A DNA stretch of 64,000 nt. Source: Sphingobacteriales bacterium UTBCD1. GTDB lineage: Bacteria; Bacteroidota; Bacteroidia; Chitinophagales; Chitinophagaceae. Position numbers and translations under genes: made by a program. The stretch spans positions 1 to 64,000 of the forward strand of contig MWTC01000019.1 in NCBI GenBank assembly GCA_002066995.1, in the 5' to 3' direction. Below are positions 20,322 to 28,992 of the stretch, piece after piece (positions within the stretch are counted from its first letter, which is position 1; each line of letters begins with the position of its first letter). Below the pieces are notes generated by a model that worked only from the letters and a program-made list of their open reading frames with translations, ran no database searches and was not told the DNA's origin.

Positions 20322-21497
20322 TCAAATGATCAGCCTGACAGGCACCAGGTCGCCTTTTACAAAATGTTCTTTATCCTCATCCAGCTCAATAATACAATCT
20401 GCTTCAGCGAACGAATTCATCATATAACTCTCCTGGTTGTGTAAAATCAATACTTCGTTTGCTGAAGTTTTACCTTTCAGAAAACAGGTCAAACCGGTTT
20501 TTTTCGAGTAGTTGCCGGCAAGCGGCAGTTTAAGCTTCCTGCCATATATTCTTTTGGTCATACTGCTGATTGCATCAATCACGTACTCATAAAAACAGGT
20601 AAGTGCAGAGGCAGGATTTCCAGGCAGTCCGAAAATAAGCGTATGGCCGTGTTTGCCGAAATACAAAGGCTTGCCGGGCTTCTGTTTTACTTTATGAAAT
20701 AATTTAGTTGCTCCGCATTTTTCCAGCGCTGTTGTGACAAAATCATAATCTCCTACAGAAACACCACCTGTCAGCAGAATAATATCTGAACTCAGTTGTT
20801 TATTGATGGCATCCAATATTTTATTTTCATCGTCGTCCACTATATTGATGGAAGCAGGGTTAATATTCAGCATAGTCAATGCTGTTGCAAGCCCTGAAGA
20901 ATTGGATTCATATATTTTCCCATCACTTAACTTACTGCCCGGCTCCACCAGTTCTTTGCCTGTTACGATAATGCTGATGGCTGGATTCGGATAAATATTT
21001 ACAGTGTCAATACCCAGGCCTGAGAGAAAGGAAACTGAAGCAGGTGAAAGAAAATGATTTTTTGCTGCTGCAATTTCATTTTTCCTTATTTGCGATCCCC
21101 TGGGCCGTACATTGCTTCCTTTACTGATTTGTTCATCTTTGATAATGATAGAGGTTGCATTTGCGGATACTTTTTCCTGCATTACAACAGTATCCATGCC
21201 TGCCGGCAATGCCGCTCCGGTAAATATCCGGACAGACTGGTTAGAGTTCAAAATTGTATTTAGGCAATTTCCCGCCTGCACTTCACCGTTTACAGGCAAT
21301 TCATTTTTTTTATCCCAGTGTTCAAAAGAAAAAGCATAACCATCCATGGCAGATTGATCAAAAGGCGGAGAATCAATGGGCGAATAAACAGGTTTGGCCA
21401 AAACGAAGCCGCCTGCTCTGACTAATGGCAATTCTTCTGTCTTTGATGTGGTACAATTATCAAGAATTATTTTTTTGGCTTCACGCACTCCGATCAT
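20322..21497 (-). CDS. moeA: Molybdopterin molybdenumtransferase
   Basis: 391 residues. It inserts molybdate into adenylated molybdopterin. MoeA signatures are present: SPIDSPPFDQSAMDGYAF, IFTGAALPAGMDTVVMQE, RPRGSQIRKNE, LTGGVSVGDYDFV and FGLPGNPASALTCFYEY. The start overlaps the stop of the upstream SDR gene by four bases (ATGA). Confidence 0.95.
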   Translation of the reverse strand: MIGVREAKKIILDNCTTSKTEELPLVRAGGFVLAKPVYSPIDSPPFDQSAMDGYAFSFEHWDKKNELPVNGEVQAGNCLNTILNSNQSVRIFTGAALPAGMDTVVMQEKVSANATSIIIKDEQISKGSNVRPRGSQIRKNEIAAAKNHFLSPASVSFLSGLGIDTVNIYPNPAISIIVTGKELVEPGSKLSDGKIYESNSSGLATALTMLNINPASINIVDDDENKILDAINKQLSSDIILLTGGVSVGDYDFVTTALEKCGATKLFHKVKQKPGKPLYFGKHGHTLIFGLPGNPASALTCFYEYVIDAISSMTKRIYGRKLKLPLAGNYSKKTGLTCFLKGKTSANEVLILHNQESYMMNSFAEADCIIELDEDKEHFVKGDLVPVRLII

Positions 21498-22972
21498 GCC
21501 GGTATTAATTTTGTTTTTTTAATTCTTTTTACTCCTGCTATCCTTTTCAGCATATTCCTGAAAATAAAATAGTGAAAGGGAAGCATCGAATACCAGTAGT
21601 TTCGGCCCATGATTCCTTTAGGCCGGAAAGTAGCGGTTTGTTTTAAAATACTGCGGTTCTCATTTTGAACAATGGCAAATTCAAGCCATGCTTCTCCCGG
21701 CAGTTTCATCTCAGCATATAGAAGTAAACGATAATTTTTACGGTCAGCAAGTATCACTCTCCAGAAATCAATAGTATCGCCCGGTTGAATATCCACTTTA
21801 CTTCTTCTGCCCCTGCTCAGGCCGACACCACCCATCAGTTTATCCAGGGCACCACGTAACCGCCATAGCATATCTGCATAGTACCACCCGTGTTCACCGC
21901 CGATTCCAAAAAAACGATTAGCCACTTCTTCCACTTTGTCTTTGTCAATTTCAGTCCACTTGCGGTCTTTGAAACAACCTTTTACAGGAACTTCAATATG
22001 TTGGTTCACGTCCAGGTATCTAAGGCTGCTCGATGCCGAATCCGTCCAGCTGGAGATTACCATATTCTGCTCAATGCGTGCAAAAGCCATTTTGATGGCA
22101 TCCTTGTAAGAGATCAACTCCTGGGGTATTATATCCCGAATAGCGGTTTCCTTGCAGACAACATCATTTTTCATGCTATGTACCAGTTGCTTTGCGATGA
22201 CAAAATTTGCAGAGGTAGAAAGATTGATCCAGTGGGCAGACAAGCCAGGAAAAGAAACCGGTAAAGTAATGATATAACGCTTGTAACCACGAACAGCGGC
22301 AAAATCGAGTAACATTTGTTTGTAAGACAATACGTCGGGGCCTCCAATTTCGAATGTTCTGAAAAAAGTTTTGTCATTCAAAAGGCATCTATGCATATAG
22401 TTGATCACATTCCGGATCGCAATCGGCTGACATTTTGATTTTAGCCAACGGGGAACGATCATGACAGGAAGTTTTTCTGTCAGGTCACGGATGATTTCAA
22501 ATGAAATACTTCCTGAGCCTACAATGATTCCAGCTTCGAAAATGGTGTACGGTATTCCAGACCTTATAATTACGTCTTTCACTACTTTACGGGCAGATAA
22601 ATGTTTTGAAAGTTTACTGTCATTGCTGATTCCGCTCAGGTAAATAATTTGCTTCACCTGGGTAAGTGTGGCTACCAGTACAAAACAACCGGCAGCTCTT
22701 AATTCATATTCTTTCAATGTAGTGGAAGTGTCGCCCAGGGAATGTATAAGGTAATAGGCAACATCAAATTGTTTTTTATTAAAATTCTGAACCGCATTTT
22801 CAGGATGAAGGAAGTCAAACTCAATGATATTGATTTTTTCCAGCAGGTCCGGTGAAGGTTTAAAACGGTTAATATCCCTGACCACACAGGTCACATCATG
22901 CCCGGCTTCCACAAGTACCGGCAAGAGCCTCATGCCTATATATCCATTGGCGCCAGTAAGCAGAATACGCAT
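21494..22972 (-). CDS. SDR-family protein with DUF2867 C-terminus
   Basis: 492 residues. The N-terminus is a Rossmann NAD(P) domain (LLTGANGYIGMRLLPVL, then YLIHSLGDT and YLSGISND), of the atypical YbjT-like branch. From about residue 330 the DUF2867 domain follows, with the tryptophan-rich segments HGWYYADMLWRLRGALDKLMGG and GDTIDFWRVI and the late FRPKGIMGRNYWY. No substrate is known. Translational coupling to moeA (four-base overlap) and 16 bases to moaA place it firmly in the operon, although it has no described role in cofactor synthesis. Confidence 0.85.
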   Translation of the reverse strand: MRILLTGANGYIGMRLLPVLVEAGHDVTCVVRDINRFKPSPDLLEKINIIEFDFLHPENAVQNFNKKQFDVAYYLIHSLGDTSTTLKEYELRAAGCFVLVATLTQVKQIIYLSGISNDSKLSKHLSARKVVKDVIIRSGIPYTIFEAGIIVGSGSISFEIIRDLTEKLPVMIVPRWLKSKCQPIAIRNVINYMHRCLLNDKTFFRTFEIGGPDVLSYKQMLLDFAAVRGYKRYIITLPVSFPGLSAHWINLSTSANFVIAKQLVHSMKNDVVCKETAIRDIIPQELISYKDAIKMAFARIEQNMVISSWTDSASSSLRYLDVNQHIEVPVKGCFKDRKWTEIDKDKVEEVANRFFGIGGEHGWYYADMLWRLRGALDKLMGGVGLSRGRRSKVDIQPGDTIDFWRVILADRKNYRLLLYAEMKLPGEAWLEFAIVQNENRSILKQTATFRPKGIMGRNYWYSMLPFHYFIFRNMLKRIAGVKRIKKTKLIPA

Positions 22973-22988
22973 AGATAAATTACTTTAA

Positions 22989-23972
22989 TCATCCTCCGAT
23001 ATTGATCATGCTGCGATTATTTATTTTAGAACTGTCCAGTTGTTCATAACGGGAAATAAACTGACCGCCCTGCATTTCTTCTTTTTCCCAGACACATTGT
23101 TTAATTAAAGGAACTATATCGTATCCTTTCCGCAGCGCCCCTAAAATATCCGTTTCCGTTTTTGAAAAAAGGCAATTTTTCATTTTACCGTCCGTCGTCA
23201 GCCGTAAACGGTTGCAGCCGCTGCAAAAGGGATGGCTCATGGTGCTGATGATTGCAAATGTTCCTTTATGCCCCGGGATTGCATATTTTTTTGTAGTGTC
23301 ATACCTTTCGTCAGGTAATTTGATGAAATTATGATTCAGGGAAATCAATTTCAGCATTTCATCATACGAAAACACTTTTTCTTTACTCCATGCGTTACCG
23401 GAAAAGGGCATAAATTCAATAAACCGTACATGTACTTTCTCAAGCTTTGTCCATGCTACAAAACGGGGTATTTCATCATCATTCACATTTCTCATTACCA
23501 CCGTATTTATTTTTACCTGGAAATTATTTTTCAATAAAAGGTTGATGTTCTGAAATATCCTGTCAAATTCATCGCGGCCGGATATGGCTTTATTTTTTTC
23601 TTTATCCAGCGAGTCCAGGCTTACGTTCACAGACCGTATCCCTGCTTGTTTGAAGTCCTGAATAAATTCATCTGCAAATACACCGTTAGTGGTAATAGTA
23701 AGCTCTACCGGGTATTTAGAAAGCAGCCGGATGATTTTTTTTGCATCTTTTCTGACAAGAGGTTCACCACCGGTCAGCCTGATCTTTTTTATACCCAGTT
23801 GTACAAAGATGCCGGCGATGGTATCAATTTCTTCGGCGGTCATTTTATCGGAATGTGCAAAATATCCTTTGGGCAGGTCCACGGGATTGCAATAACTGCA
23901 TCGCAGATTGCATTTGTCTGTCAGCGAGATCCTTAAATAGTCATGTTCCCTGTTAAATGTATCTTTCAGCAT
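22989..23972 (-). CDS. moaA: GTP 3',8-cyclase
   Basis: 327 residues. A radical-SAM enzyme doing the first step of molybdopterin synthesis from GTP. The SAM cluster motif is C-N-L-R-C-S-Y-C; TGGEPLVRKD is the glycine-rich SAM site. The second cluster is formed by CSGCNRLRLTTDG and KNCLF. The protein ends in Gly-Gly, needed for activity in this family. It is five bases from the hemerythrin gene. Confidence 0.95.
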   Translation of the reverse strand: MLKDTFNREHDYLRISLTDKCNLRCSYCNPVDLPKGYFAHSDKMTAEEIDTIAGIFVQLGIKKIRLTGGEPLVRKDAKKIIRLLSKYPVELTITTNGVFADEFIQDFKQAGIRSVNVSLDSLDKEKNKAISGRDEFDRIFQNINLLLKNNFQVKINTVVMRNVNDDEIPRFVAWTKLEKVHVRFIEFMPFSGNAWSKEKVFSYDEMLKLISLNHNFIKLPDERYDTTKKYAIPGHKGTFAIISTMSHPFCSGCNRLRLTTDGKMKNCLFSKTETDILGALRKGYDIVPLIKQCVWEKEEMQGGQFISRYEQLDSSKINNRSMINIGG

Positions 23973-23977
23973 GTTGA

Positions 23978-24697
23978 TTATTGCACTTTTTCTGTTGAAT
24001 TTATTCCCGGCACCTGAACTGAAAAGTATTTTTTCATTTTCATTGCTGTTTCTTCAAAGTCTGCAACGGTTAAATATTTTTGTGCCAACGGGAACACTAC
24101 GTTATCTTCCCTGAAGATATGCAAACGCAGCATTTCCACCAACGATAATCCCTGTTCGATAGCCGTATCCATTAATAAAGCATTTGAAACAGGATCGTTG
24201 ATCCGGGATGAAATTCCCATAAGACTGAAAGTGAGTGTTGCCAGTTCCATCATTTTGATATGATCATTTTCCAGCATATCTACCGCAGTGTCTTTTACAA
24301 GACCTGTTCCATGTTCGCCGTTTTCGATCATCCTGTCATGTATGACCGGAAATAAAACACGTTCTTCTTTAAGGTTGTGCATCACGATCTTGTCATCAAG
24401 AAATTCAAAAAATGCCCCAAGATTCTTGTTTCTTTCCTTGTTGATCCCTTCTTTCTTTATTTCAATAAGTGTAGCCTCCAGTTCTTCTAATTTTTTTAAA
24501 GTGGCCTTGTGCTCATTCATAAAAAGCTGAAGAACGGGATGCAGGTCTTCAATAGGTACCGCTTCTATGGAAGGAGGTTTGTAAGCTCCCGGAGGATCCA
24601 TAGGTGAATAAACGGGATCACTGCCCTCATCCTTCTCCACAAATCTTTTTAAGTAATCTTTTTTGCTGTTTTCTGAATTTGAAAAAATGTTGTTCAT
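23978..24697 (-). CDS. Hemerythrin-like diiron protein
   Basis: 239 residues. Residues 55-225 form a four-helix hemerythrin-like domain with histidines in MNEHKATL, VMHNLKEERVLFP, ENDHIKMM and RLHIFREDNVVFP, the H...HxxxE...H...HxxxD arrangement for two irons. There is no exported signal. Such proteins bind oxygen or NO, or repair iron-sulfur clusters (RIC type). It is the first gene of the molybdenum-cofactor operon, behind a Crp/Fnr-type site, so a role in handling NO or oxygen during nitrate respiration is reasonable but inferred. Confidence 0.8.
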   Translation of the reverse strand: MNNIFSNSENSKKDYLKRFVEKDEGSDPVYSPMDPPGAYKPPSIEAVPIEDLHPVLQLFMNEHKATLKKLEELEATLIEIKKEGINKERNKNLGAFFEFLDDKIVMHNLKEERVLFPVIHDRMIENGEHGTGLVKDTAVDMLENDHIKMMELATLTFSLMGISSRINDPVSNALLMDTAIEQGLSLVEMLRLHIFREDNVVFPLAQKYLTVADFEETAMKMKKYFSVQVPGINSTEKVQ

Positions 24698-24730
24698 GGT
24701 ACTGTTGTTGAAGATTATTTAAACTTTTAC

Positions 24731-24738
24731 CTAAATTA
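24731..24738 (-). promoter_or_regulatory. Probable -7 element of the hemerythrin/cofactor operon
   Basis: The minus strand reads TAATTTAG, one mismatch to TAnnTTTG. No TTG lies 19-21 bases upstream, as expected for a promoter that depends on an activator. It is about 34 bases before the ATG at 24697. Confidence 0.45.
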
Positions 24739-24760
24739 TGACCCGGTTTCAGCCTGGAAG

Positions 24761-24774
24761 ATGATCTATGTCAT
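24761..24774. promoter_or_regulatory. Crp/Fnr-type palindrome upstream of the cofactor operon
   Basis: ATGA-TCTATG-TCAT is a perfect inverted repeat with the TGA-N6-TCA core shared by FNR, DNR and CRP sites. Its centre is 33 bases from the centre of the -7 element, so about 40-41 bases before the predicted start, the class II activator position. The regulator gene at 35823-36542 is the natural candidate. Confidence 0.55.
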
Positions 24775-24816
24775 AAAATCAAAGTAAAATATCATTGATT
24801 ATAAAGTGTAACTATT

Positions 24817-25896
24817 TTAGGAATTCTTTTTTGAAATTTTAAACATCGAAAAGAGGCTTCGCAGCATGCCAATAAACGTTGCGAACCACGCAAGCAGGGC
24901 AGCATAGATGAAATACCCGGGCACCGATAGCAAAAAGTCAAGATTTAATGCATGGGCCATTCTCAGTGTAGCAACGGTGTACATTCCCAATGGGAATACC
25001 GCTCCCCAGTAAAGAGGGTCATAAGTGAGTGGGAACTTTTTATATACATGCCTCCATACTGCAAGGATCAGCAACATAGGTATCCACCAGGTTCCTGTTG
25101 CCCAGTAAAATACGGTAAATCCTTTCAGAAAAGGCAGCAGCGAATGTAAAAAGGGGGCATGTTCCACATTCATGATCAGCAGGGAACCGGCAAGTGCGGA
25201 AATTGCCATTGCTCCCATATTGATCCAATAGGGCGGAGCAAGGTCACCGGGAGAGAATTTAAAAAATGTGTAACGGTAAAATATCAGGGAGATCATCCAG
25301 ATATAAAGCATTCCGCCCCATAACCACATAGATAATGCAAAGAAATTGGCTTGTAATTTAAAGGGCTGTTCCCAATGAGAGGCGATTAAGGTAGTCAATA
25401 CAGCAATGGATTGTGTGGATACAACTGCAAGTAACCATGCTCCTGTAATGCCTTCACTTAATGGGGGCTTTTTTTCTTTTATAGTGAGTGTAGTAAAAAT
25501 TATATAGGTAATTGCTATCCAGAGAATGACACCAAAAGCCCAGAGCAGAGTGGCTATTTTGTAATTTTCATAGATAATGATAAACTGGCTCCCCATAATG
25601 CAGGTGCCGGCAATAGCAGTAAAAAAACCCGGGCCACGCTGATGACTGTTGATGTCCGATAGGAATGAACGGGTGTAAAAAAATAAACGGATCAGGTTTA
25701 GTATCCACAATTTTATAAATGCAACAAGATTCAGCCAGAATAGTACTACACTCAATAAATGCATTTCCAGCAGAAAAGCAGCGATTGATATAATTCCAGT
25801 TGACATTACCAATCCAAAATATGCCGGTGACAGGTCTTTGATCAACTCTTTCAGCCTGTTTAAAAATGGATTGGAATTTTTCAGGTCATTATTCAT
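24817..25896 (-). CDS. TehA/SLAC1-like anion channel (TDT family)
   Basis: 359 residues with ten predicted helices. The start LSPAYFGLVMSTGIISIAA is the family signature; later landmarks are a GPGFF and PGDLAPPYWINMGAMAIS. The family includes tellurite-resistance TehA, Mae1 dicarboxylate carriers and plant SLAC1, which conducts chloride and nitrate. Here it follows narK on the same strand, so nitrite or nitrate movement is possible; substrate cannot be read from the sequence. A 119-base gap with its own promoter separates it from the hemerythrin gene. Confidence 0.82.
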   Translation of the reverse strand: MNNDLKNSNPFLNRLKELIKDLSPAYFGLVMSTGIISIAAFLLEMHLLSVVLFWLNLVAFIKLWILNLIRLFFYTRSFLSDINSHQRGPGFFTAIAGTCIMGSQFIIIYENYKIATLLWAFGVILWIAITYIIFTTLTIKEKKPPLSEGITGAWLLAVVSTQSIAVLTTLIASHWEQPFKLQANFFALSMWLWGGMLYIWMISLIFYRYTFFKFSPGDLAPPYWINMGAMAISALAGSLLIMNVEHAPFLHSLLPFLKGFTVFYWATGTWWIPMLLILAVWRHVYKKFPLTYDPLYWGAVFPLGMYTVATLRMAHALNLDFLLSVPGYFIYAALLAWFATFIGMLRSLFSMFKISKKNS

Positions 25897-25951
25897 TTGA
25901 AGATAAACTGTTTCGTAACACTTTTTTCAGTTCATTTTATTTTTCGAATGC

Positions 25952-25959
25952 CAAACATA
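25952..25959 (-). promoter_or_regulatory. -7 box upstream of the TehA/SLAC1-like gene
   Basis: The minus strand reads TATGTTTG, a full match to TAnnTTTG, about 56 bases before the ATG at 25896. No -33 element is seen. It would allow transcription apart from narK. Confidence 0.4.
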
Positions 25960-26048
25960 ATCAAAACATTCTATCAGGTGTCTTTGCCGGCCATCTTTGT
26001 ATTTTTCATCTATAATACCACTGGTTAAAAAAAGCTGATTCACCTTTA

Positions 26049-27581
26049 TTATTTTTTAAAAGTTTCTTTCGGTATGGAAAATACACCAACTTTCATGTGA
26101 GCAATTGCAAACCGCATTAATACAAGGCTTGCCAGTGTAACTACGGCAAGATATATCCAGCAACTGGTCCATACACCTGTTGCGTTCAGCAGGTAGCCAA
26201 ATAGGATCGGATCAATAAAACCACCCAGTCCGCCCAGCACGCCAACGATGCCGCCCACGGTGCCAATATCATTCGGGTAATAGATTGAAATATGTTTAAA
26301 TACTGCAGCGCTCCCGATACCAAACATGATACCGATCAGAAAGACCAATCCTGAAAAGATCCATTTATTAGCCTGGAAATAAACTTCTGTTATTCCTTTT
26401 GAGATCAGTTGACCTTTACTTATGGCATCACCTTCTTTGATTAACGGTTCTTGCCAGCTTAAAGACGTAGGAAGAAACAGAAAACCTTCTTTGTCATGAT
26501 GAATGCCAAAGCGGATATTGGCCTGGTCGGCTCCTTCTTTTTTTGACTGTAACGGGTAAATCATTTTACCGTCTTCGTTTTTTTCACCTTGTATGATGAT
26601 AATACTATCCGAAACTAATTCTGCTATTCCGGATTTTGTAGCCATGATGCCCTGGCCTGGAGTACGGATTTCAACTCTGGGAGGCATCAGCAAAACAAGG
26701 CAAACAATACAGATACCAAACACCCAGTACAATACCATCCGTGCTCCGACTTTATCGGAAAGTACACCGCCGGCAATACGAATAATGCCGGAAGGCATGT
26801 TAAATGCGGTAGTCATAAATCCGGCAGTGACGATGGACATGGAGTAAACGTTGACATAATAAGGGATGAGCCATTGAGTCAATGCTACAAAGCTTCCGAA
26901 TACTACAAAATAATACAGGCCGAACCGCCATACTCTTGTGTGCTTCAACGGAGCCATACGTTGCGAAAACGATTTTACCTCTGCCGGTTTCTTATTTTTT
27001 GCGAGGAGTAAAAAGATAATCCCGGTTAATACAATTAAGGCTGCATAGAGCTTGGGTAAATTTCTCCATGCATCAAGGTTCGTATTATTATGAGTGAGTG
27101 CTTTTAAAATATTCGGGGCCAGCATGGTTGTTATTGCTGCTCCTATATTCCCTGCGCCGAAAATCCCGAGAGCTGTTCCCTGTCTTTCTTTCGGGAACCA
27201 TAATGATGTATAAGCCACTCCGGCTGCAAAAGCACTTCCTGACAATCCGAATCCAAAACTCAGCAGCAGAAACATGCTGAAACTGTTAGCTGCAGACAAA
27301 AAAAACATGGGTATGGCGCTGAAAAATAAAATGGCTGACATGACCCATTTCCCTCCAAATTTATCAGTAAGCATGCCTACCGGCAAGCGAAAGACTGAAC
27401 CCACCAGGACAGGCACACCCAATAGCCATCCTATTTCAACTGAACTCCATTTGAAGACTTCATTGTTTACGAGAAATGTGATCAAAACGCCATTAATCAT
27501 CCATGCTGCAAAACATACAGTGAATGCCAGTGTACTTAAAATCAAAGCCCTGTAGGATAATCCGGATATTTTTTGCTCCAT
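26049..27581 (-). CDS. narK: NarK-type nitrate/nitrite transporter with inserted periplasmic domain
   Basis: 510 residues of the major facilitator superfamily. Twelve helices are predicted, with the nitrate signature GAGNIGAAITTMLAP (142-156) and the conserved WLLGVPVLVGSVFRLPVG. Residues about 301-407, between helices 9 and 10 and so predicted to be periplasmic, form an extra domain absent from ordinary NarK. The C-terminal part of the insert (EPLIKEGDAISKGQLISKG) looks like a sandwich-barrel hairpin of the lipoyl type. NarK imports nitrate or exchanges it for nitrite. It lies 196 bases downstream of the unknown gene after narI. Confidence 0.9.
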   Translation of the reverse strand: MEQKISGLSYRALILSTLAFTVCFAAWMINGVLITFLVNNEVFKWSSVEIGWLLGVPVLVGSVFRLPVGMLTDKFGGKWVMSAILFFSAIPMFFLSAANSFSMFLLLSFGFGLSGSAFAAGVAYTSLWFPKERQGTALGIFGAGNIGAAITTMLAPNILKALTHNNTNLDAWRNLPKLYAALIVLTGIIFLLLAKNKKPAEVKSFSQRMAPLKHTRVWRFGLYYFVVFGSFVALTQWLIPYYVNVYSMSIVTAGFMTTAFNMPSGIIRIAGGVLSDKVGARMVLYWVFGICIVCLVLLMPPRVEIRTPGQGIMATKSGIAELVSDSIIIIQGEKNEDGKMIYPLQSKKEGADQANIRFGIHHDKEGFLFLPTSLSWQEPLIKEGDAISKGQLISKGITEVYFQANKWIFSGLVFLIGIMFGIGSAAVFKHISIYYPNDIGTVGGIVGVLGGLGGFIDPILFGYLLNATGVWTSCWIYLAVVTLASLVLMRFAIAHMKVGVFSIPKETFKK

Positions 27582-27777
27582 ATCACAGCAATTTTATTTT
27601 TCAAATGTGCTTTCAAAACCTGAGAGCCCGGCTTGTTTTCCTGCTGTTCGGATATATTATTTTATCTTATTACTTCAGGAAATTATTTTTATCAATGAGT
27701 GTTGCTGATTCAGGTTTTGAATACTTTGAATAATTATGTATAGCCTAATTATTTTCCGGGGAAGGCAGAAATTATTT

Positions 27778-28221
27778 TCAGGATCTTTTAAAAATCATCC
27801 TTCCTTCACTTTTAAATTTTTCAGCGCATCTTACCCTGTATTTTCCTCCAGGCACTACAATGCTGTCTTTGGGAACAGGATAAAAAGTATTACAACTGTG
27901 GTACTTCACTCCGTCGAGCTCATATTCGAATTCTATGCCCTGGCCTTTTGCAAAAACACTGCAATATCCTAATGTTGTTCCCTGTACATACACGGGATTT
28001 TTAAGTAATGCTGCTTCAATCCGGTATTCTTTAATGACGAAAAGGATCAGGAAAACGAGAAGTGCCGTTATCGTTACACTGATGATTCTCTTTTTTGCGG
28101 AAGAAGCCCTGATTACTCTGAACAAATTAAAAATAATCCCGCCTGCAAGAATTATCATTAAAATGGATTTCACCACCTGGCTGATAAATAGTTCATCATC
28201 TGTAACAATGTTCAGTAACAT
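27778..28221 (-). CDS. Unrecognised two-helix membrane protein between narI and narK
   Basis: 147 residues, not recognised. Two membrane helices lie at about 16-38 and 47-65, followed by an exported or cytosolic soluble part of about 80 residues. That part holds two cysteines in GYCSVF and YHSCNTF and one in VRCAEKF, and ends in a basic tail (KFKSEGRMIFKRS). The ATG is two bases after the narI stop, so it is translated with narI. It is not a known Nar subunit. It may belong to electron transfer, assembly or transport; nothing in the sequence decides this. Confidence 0.7.
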   Translation of the reverse strand: MLLNIVTDDELFISQVVKSILMIILAGGIIFNLFRVIRASSAKKRIISVTITALLVFLILFVIKEYRIEAALLKNPVYVQGTTLGYCSVFAKGQGIEFEYELDGVKYHSCNTFYPVPKDSIVVPGGKYRVRCAEKFKSEGRMIFKRS

Positions 28222-28223
28222 GG

Positions 28224-28952
28224 CTACGTATTTTTAGGACGTTGCAACGACCAGGGAGTCTGGCTGCTTCTTACTTTTTTCCTGTTCCAGTTCCACATAA
28301 CCTGCTGGTAGGGGCGCCACAGGTAATTTAAAGGATATACCAGCATGTGTACCAGTCGTGAAAATGGGATCAGTGCGATTATGGTAAAAGCAGTGGCAAT
28401 ATGCAATTTTACTGTCCATGGAAGCAAGACAACGGCTGTTGTATCGGGTTGAAGCCGGAATATGGAATATAAATAAGGAGTTAATATGGTGGAGAACCAG
28501 GAAGAACCCCATCTGAAATTGTAAGCTATCCAAAGTCCTACAAATGTTTGAAGGATCAACAACACGTAAACGGCCAGGTCCATATAATTTGTCACTGATT
28601 TCAGACGGGGAGTGGTATATCTCCGGATGACCAGGTTGATCAGGCCGACGAGCATGCTGATACCAAAAATAAATCCCGTTATTTCAAGGATCATAAGACG
28701 AACCGGTTGGCTGTTCCATGCCAGTATTGCTTTTGGAATGGAAAACGCAAGCAGATGGCCGCAGAATACAAACAAGACCCCCCAGTGAAAAGGAACGGAT
28801 CCATAAAATAATCTTCTTCCTTCAAGAAATTCTGATGAAAGAGAAGAAAACTGGAATTTTCTGTTCGTATAACGATAGATAGATCCGATAAGGAAAACTG
28901 CTAAAGCCAAATAAGGCAGTGCGATCAAAATAAAATTATCCAGGTAGTTCAT
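28224..28952 (-). CDS. narI: Respiratory nitrate reductase gamma subunit
   Basis: 242 residues with five helices. It is the membrane diheme cytochrome b that takes electrons from quinol for NarGH. Haem ligands are visible in HWGVLFVFCGH near residue 56 and in the C-terminal KLHIATAFTIIALIPFSRLVH. Length is slightly above E. coli NarI (225). It starts 40 bases after narJ. Confidence 0.95.
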   Translation of the reverse strand: MNYLDNFILIALPYLALAVFLIGSIYRYTNRKFQFSSLSSEFLEGRRLFYGSVPFHWGVLFVFCGHLLAFSIPKAILAWNSQPVRLMILEITGFIFGISMLVGLINLVIRRYTTPRLKSVTNYMDLAVYVLLILQTFVGLWIAYNFRWGSSWFSTILTPYLYSIFRLQPDTTAVVLLPWTVKLHIATAFTIIALIPFSRLVHMLVYPLNYLWRPYQQVMWNWNRKKVRSSQTPWSLQRPKNT

Positions 28953-28992
28953 GATAATATATTTTACGGGTTCATATTCTGTTTAATTCTTT

